DNA of 64,000 nt from Nitrospira sp. GTDB lineage: Bacteria; Nitrospirota; Nitrospiria; Nitrospirales; Nitrospiraceae. The translations under genes were made by a program, and so were the position numbers. Within the stretch, counting starts at the first letter, position 1; the number at the start of each line of letters is the position of its first letter. A model generated the notes under the pieces. The model saw only the letters and a list, made by a program, of their open reading frames with translations, had not been told where the DNA came from and made no database searches. This document shows, one piece after another, positions 52,201 to 60,001 of this stretch. The stretch spans positions 267,001-331,000 of the forward strand of contig CP126121.1 in NCBI GenBank assembly GCA_030123625.1, written 5' to 3'.

Positions 52201-55040
52201 CGATACATCCCCATCAAGTTGCACGTGTAGGCATCTTCGGCTTGAGCTGCGGTCACCCACTCCAACATCCGTTTGTGCGTGAAGACGAGCCGACCGAGAG
52301 TACGAAGAATGGCATCCGTCATGAGCCATGCTTGATGCACGAGGAACGTGACGGTCAACGCGATCTGTCTCACGGCCAATTTTAGGTCGGTGCCTGCTCC
52401 ACGAAAATGAGTACGCAAGGCAATCCCGGATCGGCGCGGGTAGAGCCCGAGTACGAAGGACAACAGCGAGGGAATCGCGATGGTGGTCAGAATAAACCCG
52501 GACCAGACCCAGGCAGATTGTTCCGGCTGCAACCATCCGACGATCAGCGTCAGAAATGCTGCGGGAGCCAACAAGGTACGGCGGAGGTTGTCGAGGATCT
52601 TCCAACGGCCGATGGCGGGAATCACCACTGCGCGATGCGGCTCAGACCCGGTATGCCCCCGACCGAACAGCCAGGGCAGCAACTGCCAATCGCCGCGCGC
52701 CCATCGATGCTGTCTTGCCGCCGCTGCCTCATAGTGGGCAGGAAACGCTTCGAACAGCTCGATGTCGGTCGCCAACGCTGCACGCGCGAACAATCCTTCA
52801 AAAAGATCGTGACTGAGCATCGCATTGTCCGGCACCTTGCCCGCCAGCGCCGCTTCGAATGCGTCGATCTCGTAAATGCCTTTGCCTGTGTAGGACCCCT
52901 CCCGAAATAAATCCTGGTACACATCAGACATGGCCGACGCGTAGGGGTCGATCCCGCTAGGCCCGGAAAACGTCTGTTGAAAATAGGAGCCCTCACCGCT
53001 GCCCGGGAGCGACGGGGTAATCCGCGGCTGCACGACCCCATACCCTTCAAGCACACGCCCGGCGCCTGGATCGAATCGAGGCCGGTTCAGAGGGTGAGCC
53101 ATGGTGCCGATTAACCGGTGGGCGGCTCCACGGGGCAACCGGATATCCGCATCCAGTGTGATGACGAACCGGACCGACGGAATCGCCTCAGGGAGCTGCC
53201 CGCCGACGGACATGAACGTCGTGCTCGTCGAGCCGCGAAGAAATTGATTTAACTCGTGCAGTTTGCCTCGTTTCCGTTCCCATCCCATCCACACCTGCTC
53301 GGACTCGTTCCAGACTCGCCTGCGGTGAAACAGGACAAACCGCGATCCGCCCCCAGCCGCAGCGCCGTACCGCTTGTTCAGATGCGCGATCCCCTCCACA
53401 GCCCTTGCCAGCAGTTCCTCGTCCTCTGGAATGCTTTCGCTCTGGGAATCTCTCCAGTCTGAGAGCAGCGCGAAGCGCAGGTCATCATCCGGATTCGCCA
53501 GATAATGCACTTCCAATCGTTCGACTTGTTCATCGATTCCCTGCAGGCTCGTCAGCAACGTAGGGACCACCACGATCGTGCGCAACTCTTTGGAAATGCC
53601 GTTCCGCAATGCCATACGGGGCAATGACCGCGGCCCGAGGATTGCCATTACCATACGATTAATAAGCGCCATGGCAAGATCCGAAGCCGGCACGAGCGCA
53701 ATCAGACCGAGACACACCAAGCCTGCGACGGCCACACCCGCTTCGAAGGCATACCACAGCGGTATGGCCAGGACCATGGCGGTCCCAACCATCAGCGATC
53801 CCAGATAGCCCGGTGCGGACGCCCGGACATACCAACGCACAAGCCGTTGTTTCCAGGACACCCGGTAGCCGAGCTCACGTTCAAATGCCCGGCGCCCTTG
53901 AGAGATGAGGTAATAGCCGGGATCCCTGTGCCGCTCACGCTCCGGTTGATCACTCGCATGTGGCTCAACCCCTGCCAGCTTGGCACGGTCCACGACCCTC
54001 TCGGTCACCTCGATTTCCGAAAATCCCGTGCCGCGAGAGAGATCCTCGATCGCATGGCGGTACGTGTCCCGGGTGACGAAGTCCATCTCGACGTAGCGGG
54101 AATCGCATCTCAGAATCTTATCGACTAGGCTGACCGCCTCGACAAATTCCGCCCAATTGAATTCAGACGTCAACCGCATGCTCGTAATGATGTTGCGGAC
54201 CGTGACGCTCATGGCCGCCTGTTGCTGATGCTCGGCATGCACCATGTCGTCGGCGGTCGTGCCCTGCGCCGCCAAGCGTTCGTCCAGCCACCGCAGTACG
54301 GGACGCACCTTCGGGTCCAGGTCACGGAGCCGCTGAACCAGCTGCACGGCGAACGCCGTGTCCAACGGGCGCTGCTCAAATCGGCGTAAGACCACGGCCG
54401 GTGATTCCAGAGCCGACGCCCCGCTCCCCAACAAGCTGTCTGCAAGTTCATCGGCTTCCAAGCGGGCCTCCCGGCTATGGACGATCCGCTCGGCTAGCCT
54501 TCGAAGATTCTCCACCAGCACGACACGCAGCGAGATGGCTACAGCCCACAATTCACCGATCGCCAGAGGTTGAACCCGTTGATACGCTGTCACAAAGCGA
54601 CGGAGCATATCGGGATCGAAACGACTGTCAGTGTGGGCAACGAACGCCCAGGCCACTCCATAGACCCGTGGGTAATTCTGCAAGTGGCCCGCCCCAAGTT
54701 TTGGCAATTGCCTGTAATATCCAGGAGGTAAATCGTCGATGATCTCGCGAAGCTGTTCGTCGACAATATGGAAATTATCGACGAACCACTCAGCCGCCGG
54801 GGTAATCGCTTTCTCATCGCGAACCGTACGGGCGATAGCCTGATACGACTTCGCCAATACCCGTCCATTATCAAGGACTCGTGGCGTGAGTAACCGGCCC
54901 ACCCGTGCATCTTCGGTAATGATCTGCGCCACCGCGAGGCTTGCAGCATGCTGTTCGAGCCGCTCGACGCCAAAGAGCTCGGCGCGAATCGGTTCTTCCA
55001 ACTCAGTATTCTTAGCAACAGGTTGAAAAATCATATTCAT
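46239..55040 (-). CDS. Cyclic beta-1,2-glucan synthase-like giant protein (GT84-GH94)
   Basis: A 2,933-aa protein, close to the 2,830-2,870 aa of NdvB/Cgs. Order: N-terminal region (1-420), first membrane helices (about 420-475), glycosyltransferase with IVVVPTLLTSLQG and VITLDADIRLPRG (about 630), further membrane helices (about 825-985), a glucoamylase-like domain with WSGSIFEYLMPALVMRL (about 1442) and AYMAHHQGMSLVAIANVLND (about 1573), two carbohydrate-binding modules, and a GH94 phosphorylase domain with FRDQLQDVMAL (about 2480) and GSGDWNDGMNRVG (about 2613). In Brucella and rhizobia this enzyme makes periplasmic cyclic beta-1,2-glucans, with GH94 setting ring size. ATG 55040 has GGAAAG nearby; TTG 55055 is the longer option. 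The product in this organism is inferred. Confidence 0.9.
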   Translation of the reverse strand: MNMIFQPVAKNTELEEPIRAELFGVERLEQHAASLAVAQIITEDARVGRLLTPRVLDNGRVLAKSYQAIARTVRDEKAITPAAEWFVDNFHIVDEQLREIIDDLPPGYYRQLPKLGAGHLQNYPRVYGVAWAFVAHTDSRFDPDMLRRFVTAYQRVQPLAIGELWAVAISLRVVLVENLRRLAERIVHSREARLEADELADSLLGSGASALESPAVVLRRFEQRPLDTAFAVQLVQRLRDLDPKVRPVLRWLDERLAAQGTTADDMVHAEHQQQAAMSVTVRNIITSMRLTSEFNWAEFVEAVSLVDKILRCDSRYVEMDFVTRDTYRHAIEDLSRGTGFSEIEVTERVVDRAKLAGVEPHASDQPERERHRDPGYYLISQGRRAFERELGYRVSWKQRLVRWYVRASAPGYLGSLMVGTAMVLAIPLWYAFEAGVAVAGLVCLGLIALVPASDLAMALINRMVMAILGPRSLPRMALRNGISKELRTIVVVPTLLTSLQGIDEQVERLEVHYLANPDDDLRFALLSDWRDSQSESIPEDEELLARAVEGIAHLNKRYGAAAGGGSRFVLFHRRRVWNESEQVWMGWERKRGKLHELNQFLRGSTSTTFMSVGGQLPEAIPSVRFVITLDADIRLPRGAAHRLIGTMAHPLNRPRFDPGAGRVLEGYGVVQPRITPSLPGSGEGSYFQQTFSGPSGIDPYASAMSDVYQDLFREGSYTGKGIYEIDAFEAALAGKVPDNAMLSHDLFEGLFARAALATDIELFEAFPAHYEAAAARQHRWARGDWQLLPWLFGRGHTGSEPHRAVVIPAIGRWKILDNLRRTLLAPAAFLTLIVGWLQPEQSAWVWSGFILTTIAIPSLLSFVLGLYPRRSGIALRTHFRGAGTDLKLAVRQIALTVTFLVHQAWLMTDAILRTLGRLVFTHKRMLEWVTAAQAEDAYTCNLMGMYRRMAGAVVLALMAAGVVAVFGRYESWAAAAPFALLWMSAPALARWVSLPPRPMGAEPISPADARTLRLIVRRTWRFFETFVSSEDHALPPDNFQEDPKPVVAHRTSPTNIGLYLLSALAARDLGWLGTRDATERLEATLAAMNRLELFRGHFYNWYDTRTLHPMDPKYVSSVDSGNLAGHLLVVENGCRELIQQSSINGDVFAGIDDAIQLLRDALEEIPDQRQTHTVTRKQLSQAVDVLTMALLSRPVDAAGWTARFRSLSVLSHTVSDMAQALGQECGDEPDGELRTWADAIRACVESHLRDAELLLPWVRLGSKELVAMFDQPSGPVPEWASIEPFFHPIPTLAAAPERFTAALRALDRLRRDALSNPSQNRVSLARIAVLAGAIRHSAADVMALTHRLAAIALIAEQMVRAMDFSFLFDPTRKLLSIGYRVTESSPDSNCYDLLASEARLASFLAIAKGDIPSSHWFHLGRALTPVDTGSALVSWSGSIFEYLMPALVMRLPAGSLLSRTYELIVHRQIQYGTERNVPWGVSESAYNARDLDLTYQYSSFGVPGLGLKRGLIDDIVVAPYATALAAMIDPAAATQGFRRLAEAGGRGTYGFYEALDYTETRVPEGRDVAIVRAYMAHHQGMSLVAIANVLNDGVMRRRFHAEPMVRATELLLQERTPRDVPVTRPRVEEVAAASHVRDLIPPVMRRFTTPHEEAPRTHLLSNGQYAVMLTAAGSGYSRWRDIAVTRWREDATRDCWGSYMYLRDIQTKSVWSAGYQPCGVEADDYEVSFCEERAEIIRRDGDWSTTLEVVVSSEDDAEVRRMSVTNLGSSARDLQVTSYAELSLAPQAADVAHPAFSNLFVQTEFVPEIGALLATRRRRSDEDAPVWVAQVVVAEGETVGALEYETDRARFLGRGQHARTAVSMIDGRPLSNTVGSVLDPVLSLRRTLHVPAGGTVRLMFSTIAGSTREQVLDLADKYHDPRVFERAVSLAWTQAQVQLHHLGIGTDEAQLFQRLANAVLYVDASLRPSSDTFVHSTLDRAALWAQGISGDLPIVLASIDRAEDVDLVRQLLRAHEYWRMRQVSADVIILNEKPPSYEQDLQGSLEALVRGSQLRLCPDTGGVRGNIYLLRTDLLSAQDQKLMQQVARVVLLSRRGTLAEQVTRLQRRQIPSPPTRPIRRARKRLDVPLPERELELFNGLGGFADDGREYVTVLGEGLRTPRPWINVIANPWFGFLVSESGSGFTWSLNSHENQLTPWSNDPVTDPSGEALYIHDDHSQEVWSPTALPIRDDPAPYVACHGQGYTRFHHGSHGILTELLQFVPPEDSIKISRLTLRNASGRSRRLSITAYAEWVLGSSRSDSHPYIVTEIDPETRALFARNAWGGEFGERIAFADLAGKHTSWTGDRAEFLGRNGTFDRPLALETGGELSGKVGAGLDPCAALQLSIELEVGERTEIVWFIGQTAGREQARLLLNRYRGMDVNKLLREVTRRWDDLLGVVQVHTPERARDIFLNRWVLYQTLVCRVWARAAFYQLSGAYGFRDQLQDVMALSVAARDITREHLLRAAARQFLDGDVQHWWHPPSGRGVRTRISDDLFWLPYAVIQFLEVTGDMTVLDEMVPFLEDPVLAEGQHESYFEPHVSGTRATLFEHCARALDRSLIVGSHGLPLMGSGDWNDGMNRVGRQGKGESVWLGWFLHTVLWEFAKVAAQRGERARAETWRLHVSALKAAIERDGWDGEWYRRAYFDDGTPLGSAANPECRIDSIAQSWGIISGAADPDRGARAMASVERYLVNRRDGLIRLLTPPFDQMSRNPGYIKGYVPGVRENGGQYTHAAVWTVLAFAALGDGDKAGELFRMLNPVHRVSSRASVQRYKVEPYVVAGDVYAEPPHVGRGGWTWYSGAAGWLYRAGVEWMLGFRLRGVTLSIDPCIPRQWPGYSIRFRYHSAVYDIAVENPRFVSRGVTLAELDGKPLISRDNIALVKDGKHQLRIVLG

Positions 55041-55205
55041 GGGCTTTCCGACCAACTCCGGAGTCGCCAGGCTGACTCAGTTGCTGAAGCACGCAACCAT
55101 ACCGAACGTGAGATATCGAGTGTGGTCAGGAGAGGAGAGCTGGGATTCAATTGCGCTATTCCGGATGACCACCTGCATGCCCCCTCACCGGCTGTGAGGG
55201 TAGAA

Positions 55206-55883
55206 CTATGGAGCCGTGGTCGTTTCAAACGCTTTCACCATGAGGGTCTTCTCTTTCATTTTGTTCACCAACTCTCCGTAGGAATGGTCGCGGATAATGC
55301 TGGAGAACTGCGCATGGTAATTGCCTACGATCCCAGCGCCATCGATGATCACATCGTACACATACCAATGCCCGACTTTGTCGGCGAGGCGAAAATCTAG
55401 GAGGGTATCAACCTTAAGGCCCGACAGTTTCGCTTTCACCTCGGCAAATTTCTCTTCCCGCTGTTCAGACAGGTAGAGCACTTGCTCGTCGGCGTAGTTG
55501 TCAATTCGACAAGCAAACGTGTCTCGGAGTAATTGAACAAAAAGGGCAACAAATTCCTGCCGCTCGGTGTTAGTCAGTTCTATCCAGGGCCAGCCCAGCG
55601 CCCGTTTGGCCATGTCTTCATAGCTGACACGCTGCCTGATGACTTGCTCAATCTTCTGACGTCGTTCCACCAAGCGGCCCGGCTGCTTCAGCTCTTCACT
55701 GTTGAGAATATGGATCACCTCATCGATGGTGTTCTTGACTGATTCTGTGGCGGTCTGCTCAGCTGAAACCACGGGAGTTCCGATAAGCAGCAGAACCATG
55801 CTAACTATCACTCCCCAGATCATGCCGAGACCCGTTTCGGAACGAATGAACCCCTTATTAGCGGCACTGTTGAATATCTGCTT
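55206..55883 (-). CDS. mlaC: MlaC/Ttg2D-like phospholipid-binding protein
   Basis: About 225 aa from ATG 55883 (GGGAGG upstream). It has an N-terminal membrane segment (LGMIWGVIVSMVLLLIGTPV). MlaC-family blocks: IHILNSEELKQPGRLVERRQ, YEDMAKRALGWPWIELTNTE, FVALFVQLLRDTFACRIDNY and DVIIDGAGIVGNYHAQFSSI. MlaC shuttles phospholipids between membranes across the periplasm. No mlaEFD genes adjoin; instead the giant glucan synthase follows 166 bases later on the same strand. Confidence 0.85.
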   Translation of the reverse strand, partial: KQIFNSAANKGFIRSETGLGMIWGVIVSMVLLLIGTPVVSAEQTATESVKNTIDEVIHILNSEELKQPGRLVERRQKIEQVIRQRVSYEDMAKRALGWPWIELTNTERQEFVALFVQLLRDTFACRIDNYADEQVLYLSEQREEKFAEVKAKLSGLKVDTLLDFRLADKVGHWYVYDVIIDGAGIVGNYHAQFSSIIRDHSYGELVNKMKEKTLMVKAFETTTAP

Positions 55884-56035
55884 CATAGGTTCCTCCCCAC
55901 AGTAATAGATGACGCTGTCACCCATAGACTCATGTCATGCGACTCAGAACTTTGACTTCATGTCCTTCAATGAATCGCCACCTTTTTTCAGTAGGTCTCC
56001 TCCTGGAGTACCCTCACCTTGTGGGGATAGACTGC

Positions 56036-56251
56036 TCAGTTGATCTTTGACTGTTTGACCGTTCCCATATTCTTTTGAAGATCGTCGACATTCTTCTGCA
56101 TGTCCACCAACGCACTGCCGAGCTGGCTCACCGACGTCGAAAAGCCCAAAATCCCTTGGGCAGCAGCATAGTGCAGTGAGAGGCCTCCCAGCCCAAATCC
56201 CAAGAAGAATGCCGTCACGATCATGATGGATGTCTGAGATCTGCTCTTCAT
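56036..56251 (-). CDS. Small membrane-anchored protein with coiled tail
   Basis: A 71-aa protein: a membrane helix TSIMIVTAFFLGFGLGGLSL, then a helical tail SVSQLGSALVDMQKNVDDLQ with heptad spacing. GGAGGGGAG precedes the ATG. No named family. It belongs to a run of small membrane proteins on the minus strand (56.0-57.3 kb). Confidence 0.65.
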   Translation of the reverse strand: MKSRSQTSIMIVTAFFLGFGLGGLSLHYAAAQGILGFSTSVSQLGSALVDMQKNVDDLQKNMGTVKQSKIN

Positions 56252-56425
56252 AGCTCCCCTCCTTTGCGCTTTCCTTGCTTGCCGAGAACATGGCTATTCA
56301 CATCCCTCGAGAACCCTACGCAATCACCACCGCTTCAAACGGGGTGACGCGCTGACGGAACTTGTCATCGGTACGAAAGTAGATCCGTCAGCCGAGGCGT
56401 ATCTATCTACAAGCGCTCACGCTCA

Positions 56426-56602
56426 TTACGACTTTTCAGCTGCCGACGGTCCCAGCCGACCGAGCAGGGTCAAAATTCCCACAACCAGCAGCAGGAAGCC
56501 CAGGCCGCCGCTAGGGAGATATCCCCAGTTGGCGCTGTACGGCCAAAGCGGAAGTACGGAAAGAAGCACTACCCCCATTACGATGATTAGAATAGTATTC
56601 AT
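56426..56602 (-). CDS. DUF3309-family small membrane protein
   Basis: A 58-aa protein from ATG 56602: two membrane helices around the motif LPLWPYSANWGYLPSGGLGF, then LLLVVGILTLLGR. This is the pattern of the DUF3309 family, small inner-membrane proteins of unknown function found in many proteobacteria and often near stress genes. Confidence 0.8.
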   Translation of the reverse strand: MNTILIIVMGVVLLSVLPLWPYSANWGYLPSGGLGFLLLVVGILTLLGRLGPSAAEKS

Positions 56603-56668
56603 CTTAATTCTCCCTTTGTTCGCACATTCACTGCACACTCGATCATTCTGTGGCGATGCACACTGCTG

Positions 56669-56989
56669 TCACGCTTTCTTTTCACCAGGCAGCTGGTCGC
56701 GCTCCCTATGCATGGCCGCACGACCGGCCTCGACCGCCTCGTTCAGGACCGTCTGCTTGTCTTTGATGAACTCGCGTCCCTTGTCCAACGCCTGGTCCAC
56801 AACCTCGGTGGCTTTGTCGGCTAGCTCATGAACACTCCTTTCGGCTCGTCGCGCATACCCTCGCAACTGCTCCTGTGACTGACGACCAGACGGCGGTGCC
56901 AGCAACAACGCCGCCCCAGCTCCCAACAATCCTCCGGCCATAAAAGCCAATCCCGCCGCCACCAACGAACACCCTCTGTTATCTGCCAT
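56669..56989 (-). CDS. YtxH-like protein
   Basis: A 106-aa protein with a Gly/Ala membrane segment LAFMAGGLLGAGAALLLAPP followed by SGRQSQEQLRGYARRAERS and a long amphipathic helix (VHELADKATEVVDQALDKGR). YtxH-type proteins are membrane-anchored helical stress proteins of unknown mechanism. AGGAGG lies upstream of the ATG. Part of the small membrane-protein run. Confidence 0.8.
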   Translation of the reverse strand: MADNRGCSLVAAGLAFMAGGLLGAGAALLLAPPSGRQSQEQLRGYARRAERSVHELADKATEVVDQALDKGREFIKDKQTVLNEAVEAGRAAMHRERDQLPGEKKA

Positions 56990-57049
56990 TAAGCGGTCCT
57001 CCTTTTTCCCCTGACCATCCCTCCGTCTCGTGAATATGCGGAAGTTAGC

Positions 57050-57307
57050 CTATCGAACCGACGAAGGACCGCTGATTTTTCGATAGGCGAGCAACACCAA
57101 AATTGCCCCGATCACGGCCATGATAAAACCGACCGGATCGCTTTCCCCATACCATCCGAGGAGGCGCCCAATAAAACCGCCGATGAGCGCGCCGACGATA
57201 CCCAAGAGGATCGTCACGATCATTCCTCCTGGATCGCGTCCGGGCATCAATAGCTTCGCGACCACGCCGACGACCAAGCCAAAGAGAATCCATCCTATAA
57301 TCGACAT
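57050..57307 (-). CDS. GlsB/YeaQ/YmgE-family stress membrane protein
   Basis: An 85-aa protein with three glycine-rich helices: SIIGWILFGLVVGVVAKLLM, PGRDPGGMIVTILLGIVGAL, IGGFIGRLLGW and GFIMAVIGAILVLLAYRKI. This is the transglycosylase-associated (GlsB/YeaQ) family, induced by general stress in other bacteria. GGAGAT precedes the ATG. Its mechanism is unknown. Confidence 0.88.
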   Translation of the reverse strand: MSIIGWILFGLVVGVVAKLLMPGRDPGGMIVTILLGIVGALIGGFIGRLLGWYGESDPVGFIMAVIGAILVLLAYRKISGPSSVR

Positions 57308-57326
57308 GATTCATCTCCAATGTGTT

Positions 57327-57686
57327 TCAGGCCCTTATCATTTTCATAGCTTGTACGACTGACCTGCCTTGTGCCGGACTCCTTGAAAGAACGCTTTTCA
57401 TCTCCCGGCTTGGTCGCCATTCGGGAGGCTCACCGGTTCGATTAGCACGGTAGGCCCCATGAGTTGCAAGGGCCCTTCGCATTTGACAAAGCTCGGCCTT
57501 ACTTGACCGATCACCGATATGAACGGGTTCCGTATCTATGGCGAGCAACTGTACTTTGATGACCTGTGGCGTCGGCGTGAACGCGAAAATGCTCACTATT
57601 CCATCGGCACCCTGTAAATTCTTTGACACGGTGATCAGCATGCCGTTGTCGACGTCCTCCGGTAGATCAGTCTGCCCAGCCAACAC
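57327..57686 (-). CDS. Possible hypothetical protein, 119 aa
   Basis: GTG 57686 has AGAGG upstream. The N-terminal half (NGMLITVSKNLQGADGIVSI then FAFTPTPQVIKVQLLAID) reads like a folded beta-rich domain; the C-terminal half is Arg-rich. No family recognised. It may be part of one disrupted gene together with the small frame at 57747-57935. Confidence 0.4.
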   Translation of the reverse strand: MLAGQTDLPEDVDNGMLITVSKNLQGADGIVSIFAFTPTPQVIKVQLLAIDTEPVHIGDRSSKAELCQMRRALATHGAYRANRTGEPPEWRPSREMKSVLSRSPAQGRSVVQAMKMIRA

Positions 57687-57746
57687 ATCCTCTTCTCCCT
57701 CAAAGCATCTTGGCCTAGTATGGCGAGAAGTATTGCGGGCGTCTGG

Positions 57747-57935
57747 TCACAATTGCTCAGTGTAGAAGAGATTCACCTGACCTTGAGATTCCCCACGCGG
57801 ATGAACCGAATTGAATGTGGCATGAAATGTTTCCATGGATACACCGAACGATTCCGCACTGTGGAGCGCAAGTCCCCCCCTCGCGCGTGTGAGCAGCATG
57901 ACGGAGATGGCCTTCGCATGATCTGCCTTTGTCAT
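57747..57935 (-). CDS. Possible small protein coupled to the AI-2E family gene
   Basis: A 62-codon frame whose ATG 57935 overlaps the stop of the transporter gene (ATGA). It reads KADHAKAISVMLLTRARGGL then a Ser/His-rich part. No family is recognised and no independent ribosome binding site is clear. Translational coupling is the only argument for it. Confidence 0.3.
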   Translation of the reverse strand: MTKADHAKAISVMLLTRARGGLALHSAESFGVSMETFHATFNSVHPRGESQGQVNLFYTEQL

Positions 57936-59029
57936 GTACCCGTTTCCTTGTTGGGGATGACGGGCCCCTTCGTCTGATATTCTTCCTCATAGATGTGAAT
58001 CGCCGTGAGCAGAATAGCCAATAAGATGGGACCGAGGAACATACCAATAAACCCATAGGCCGCAAGCCCTCCGAGGATACTGAAAAAGAGAAAGAGCGTC
58101 GGCAGCTGCGTCCCGTGTCCGATGAATAGCGGTTTGAGAACATTGTCGACCAAGCCGGCAACCACGAGGACGCCCCACGCGACCATCGCGATTCCCTTCC
58201 AGATGGGTCCGGACACAAAGAGGTATCCGGCGACCGGCACCCAGACCAAGGCGGTCCCGCCGACCGGCAAGAGAGACAACAGCGCGGTGATCGCCGCCAG
58301 CACCAAGGCAAATGGTACACCAAGGACCACATAGGCGCCTCCTGCCAAGACACCCTGCCCGAGCGCGGTCGCAAGCACCCCCTTGACCACCGCCGTCATG
58401 GTGCTGTCCAGCCGATCAAGCACTTTCTGCTTATGTCGCTCTTCCAAGGGCAAGAGGTGATAGAGCCGCCAAAATAAACCTCTGCCGTCCTTATAAAAAA
58501 AGAAGAGGGTGAAGAGCATAATGGACAAATCGAAAGCCACAGAAAAGGCATCACGAGCAAGACCAGAGATGTGAGTCAACAAGAACGTGCCCACTGTCTT
58601 CGTCCCCTCCGCGATCGAGCCTTCGTACCCACTTCCCGCCAGCACGAATGTCCCTAGCTGTTCCTGGATAAACCGCCCAGCCAGCGGAATCTTGCCGAGG
58701 TACTCCGGCAGCTGTTTCATCCCACCGGCCTGGACCCATTCCACGACACTCCGGTAGGCGATCGTTGTTTCCTGCACGAGTAGAAAGGTCAGAGATAGGA
58801 TCGGGAAGACGACGAGGAACATGGTCGCAAATGTCAGCAGAGCGGCCGCCAGTGTGTCTCTCCCCCTCAGAAGATGGACCAATTTCACGTACAGGCCATT
58901 GCTCATGCGGGCGATGATGACGGCCCAGAGGACGGGGACAAGAAAGGGCGCGAAGATCACGGCAATCTGGTAGAAAAGCACAAGGAGGATGAGGAAGGAC
59001 GCCAACACAAACAGTTGATGCTGCATCAT
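57932..59029 (-). CDS. AI-2E family transporter (UPF0118)
   Basis: A 365-aa membrane protein with about eight helices: FVLASFLILLVLFYQIAVIF, FAPFLVPVLWAVIIAR near the start, and the family-typical C-terminal blocks LPVGGTALVWVPVAGYLFVS and GLAAYGFIGMFLGPILLAIL. The family includes the AI-2 exporter TqsA and several Na+/H+ antiporters, so the substrate is open. AGGGAAAG precedes the ATG. Confidence 0.88.
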   Translation of the reverse strand: MMQHQLFVLASFLILLVLFYQIAVIFAPFLVPVLWAVIIARMSNGLYVKLVHLLRGRDTLAAALLTFATMFLVVFPILSLTFLLVQETTIAYRSVVEWVQAGGMKQLPEYLGKIPLAGRFIQEQLGTFVLAGSGYEGSIAEGTKTVGTFLLTHISGLARDAFSVAFDLSIMLFTLFFFYKDGRGLFWRLYHLLPLEERHKQKVLDRLDSTMTAVVKGVLATALGQGVLAGGAYVVLGVPFALVLAAITALLSLLPVGGTALVWVPVAGYLFVSGPIWKGIAMVAWGVLVVAGLVDNVLKPLFIGHGTQLPTLFLFFSILGGLAAYGFIGMFLGPILLAILLTAIHIYEEEYQTKGPVIPNKETGT

Positions 59030-59184
59030 TGCTTTCCCTGCTCAATGCCACAGAACTCCAGGAGGAGGTCCAATACGCGGCACTCATCCAATAGATGTTG
59101 GCCGAAGATGAGATGACGCAAGGCAGGGCTGACCATATTGTGTCGGGCATCAAAATCTCAGAGCCCCGCCGAGAGCCTGCTCCT

Positions 59185-59448
59185 TCAACGAAGTGGTGCA
59201 GGTGACGAACCCCTTTGCTTGGCTGGCTTCCTACCGGCCAATTCTCCCCGTACCAGTCTGAGATAGGTCTTCTCCCGCCGAAGCATCTGAACCTCTGCCT
59301 GAATATCGGCCAACACACAATCCATTTTCCGCACCCTGATCGGCAGACCGGCCGGCCTCCGGTGAATAGGCTGCCGACTGTCCTCACCGTTCATTACGCT
59401 CGCCAATGTTTTAAATGAATCCGGTACATCGTTGTTCCCGCGTTCCAT
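59185..59448 (-). CDS. Hypothetical protein, 87 aa
   Basis: ATG 59448 follows GAGGAGGGA. The protein has a helical middle (RVRKMDCVLADIQAEVQMLR) that could form a coiled coil, and a basic tail. No membrane segment. Not recognised. The open frame extends to 59514, but the internal start has the better signal. Confidence 0.55.
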   Translation of the reverse strand: MERGNNDVPDSFKTLASVMNGEDSRQPIHRRPAGLPIRVRKMDCVLADIQAEVQMLRREKTYLRLVRGELAGRKPAKQRGSSPAPLR

Positions 59449-59626
59449 CTCAAATCCCTCCTCAAAGAAGATTATTCGGAAGTCCCTACCAGCTGCATCA
59501 TCAGAACGCTCCACCGTTCACGCACAGGCTGCCCTTCAGTACTGCGTGCGCAAGATCAGCCTCGCAGTGATTACCAGCATGGGAGCGGAGTGGTATTGAA
59601 GATCCGCACATCGCCCGCTCATCCGA

Positions 59627-59830
59627 TCAATGCTTACTGTCGAGAGTCCTGCGCCTGCGTGGGACACCTCGCGTTCTCTTCGAATGGCGGAAGCGATTCG
59701 CACGAACGACGGCATCCTCGATACACCCACAATTGAGGCTGCGTGTGGCCGTGTAGAGGGAGTCTGTTTCGATGCCCAAATCATTGAAGTTCTCACATAC
59801 AAGTAGTCCCCGACAGTGTTGGCAGACCAT
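59627..59830 (-). CDS. Small zinc-ribbon-like protein, 67 aa
   Basis: AAAGGAGG sits directly before ATG 59830. Two cysteine pairs, MVCQHCRGLLV and LNCGC, are spaced about 30 residues apart and are followed by IEDAVVRANRF and a basic tail. This fits a small zinc ribbon. Function unknown. A decayed ferritin-like fragment lies just upstream. Confidence 0.65.
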   Translation of the reverse strand: MVCQHCRGLLVCENFNDLGIETDSLYTATRSLNCGCIEDAVVRANRFRHSKRTRGVPRRRRTLDSKH

Positions 59831-59857
59831 ATATCCTCCTTTCTGCGTCGAGTGTGT

Positions 59858-60001
59858 TCACATCTTCACGTGGCGAGGACTGATGCCGCCGGTCCTGAAG
59901 TAATGGCGCTTGTAGCGGGGGATGCAGAGAATTTCCGCGGCAAGCGCTTCGTTCAGCAACCTGATAACAGTCTCCGCATTGGCTTTGCATCCCAAGGTCA
60001 T
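59858..60001 (-). pseudogene. Truncated bacterioferritin-like fragment
   Basis: A 47-codon frame from ATG 60001 contains CKANAETVIRLLNEALAAEI then LCIPRYKRHYF, the first ferroxidase helix of Bfr/ferritin-like proteins (usual form NEALATEIVCVLRYKRHYF). It ends after ISPRHVKM, so the remaining helices are missing. A small leftover of a lost gene. The overlapping plus-strand frame 59816-60157 looks like its shadow. Confidence 0.55.
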
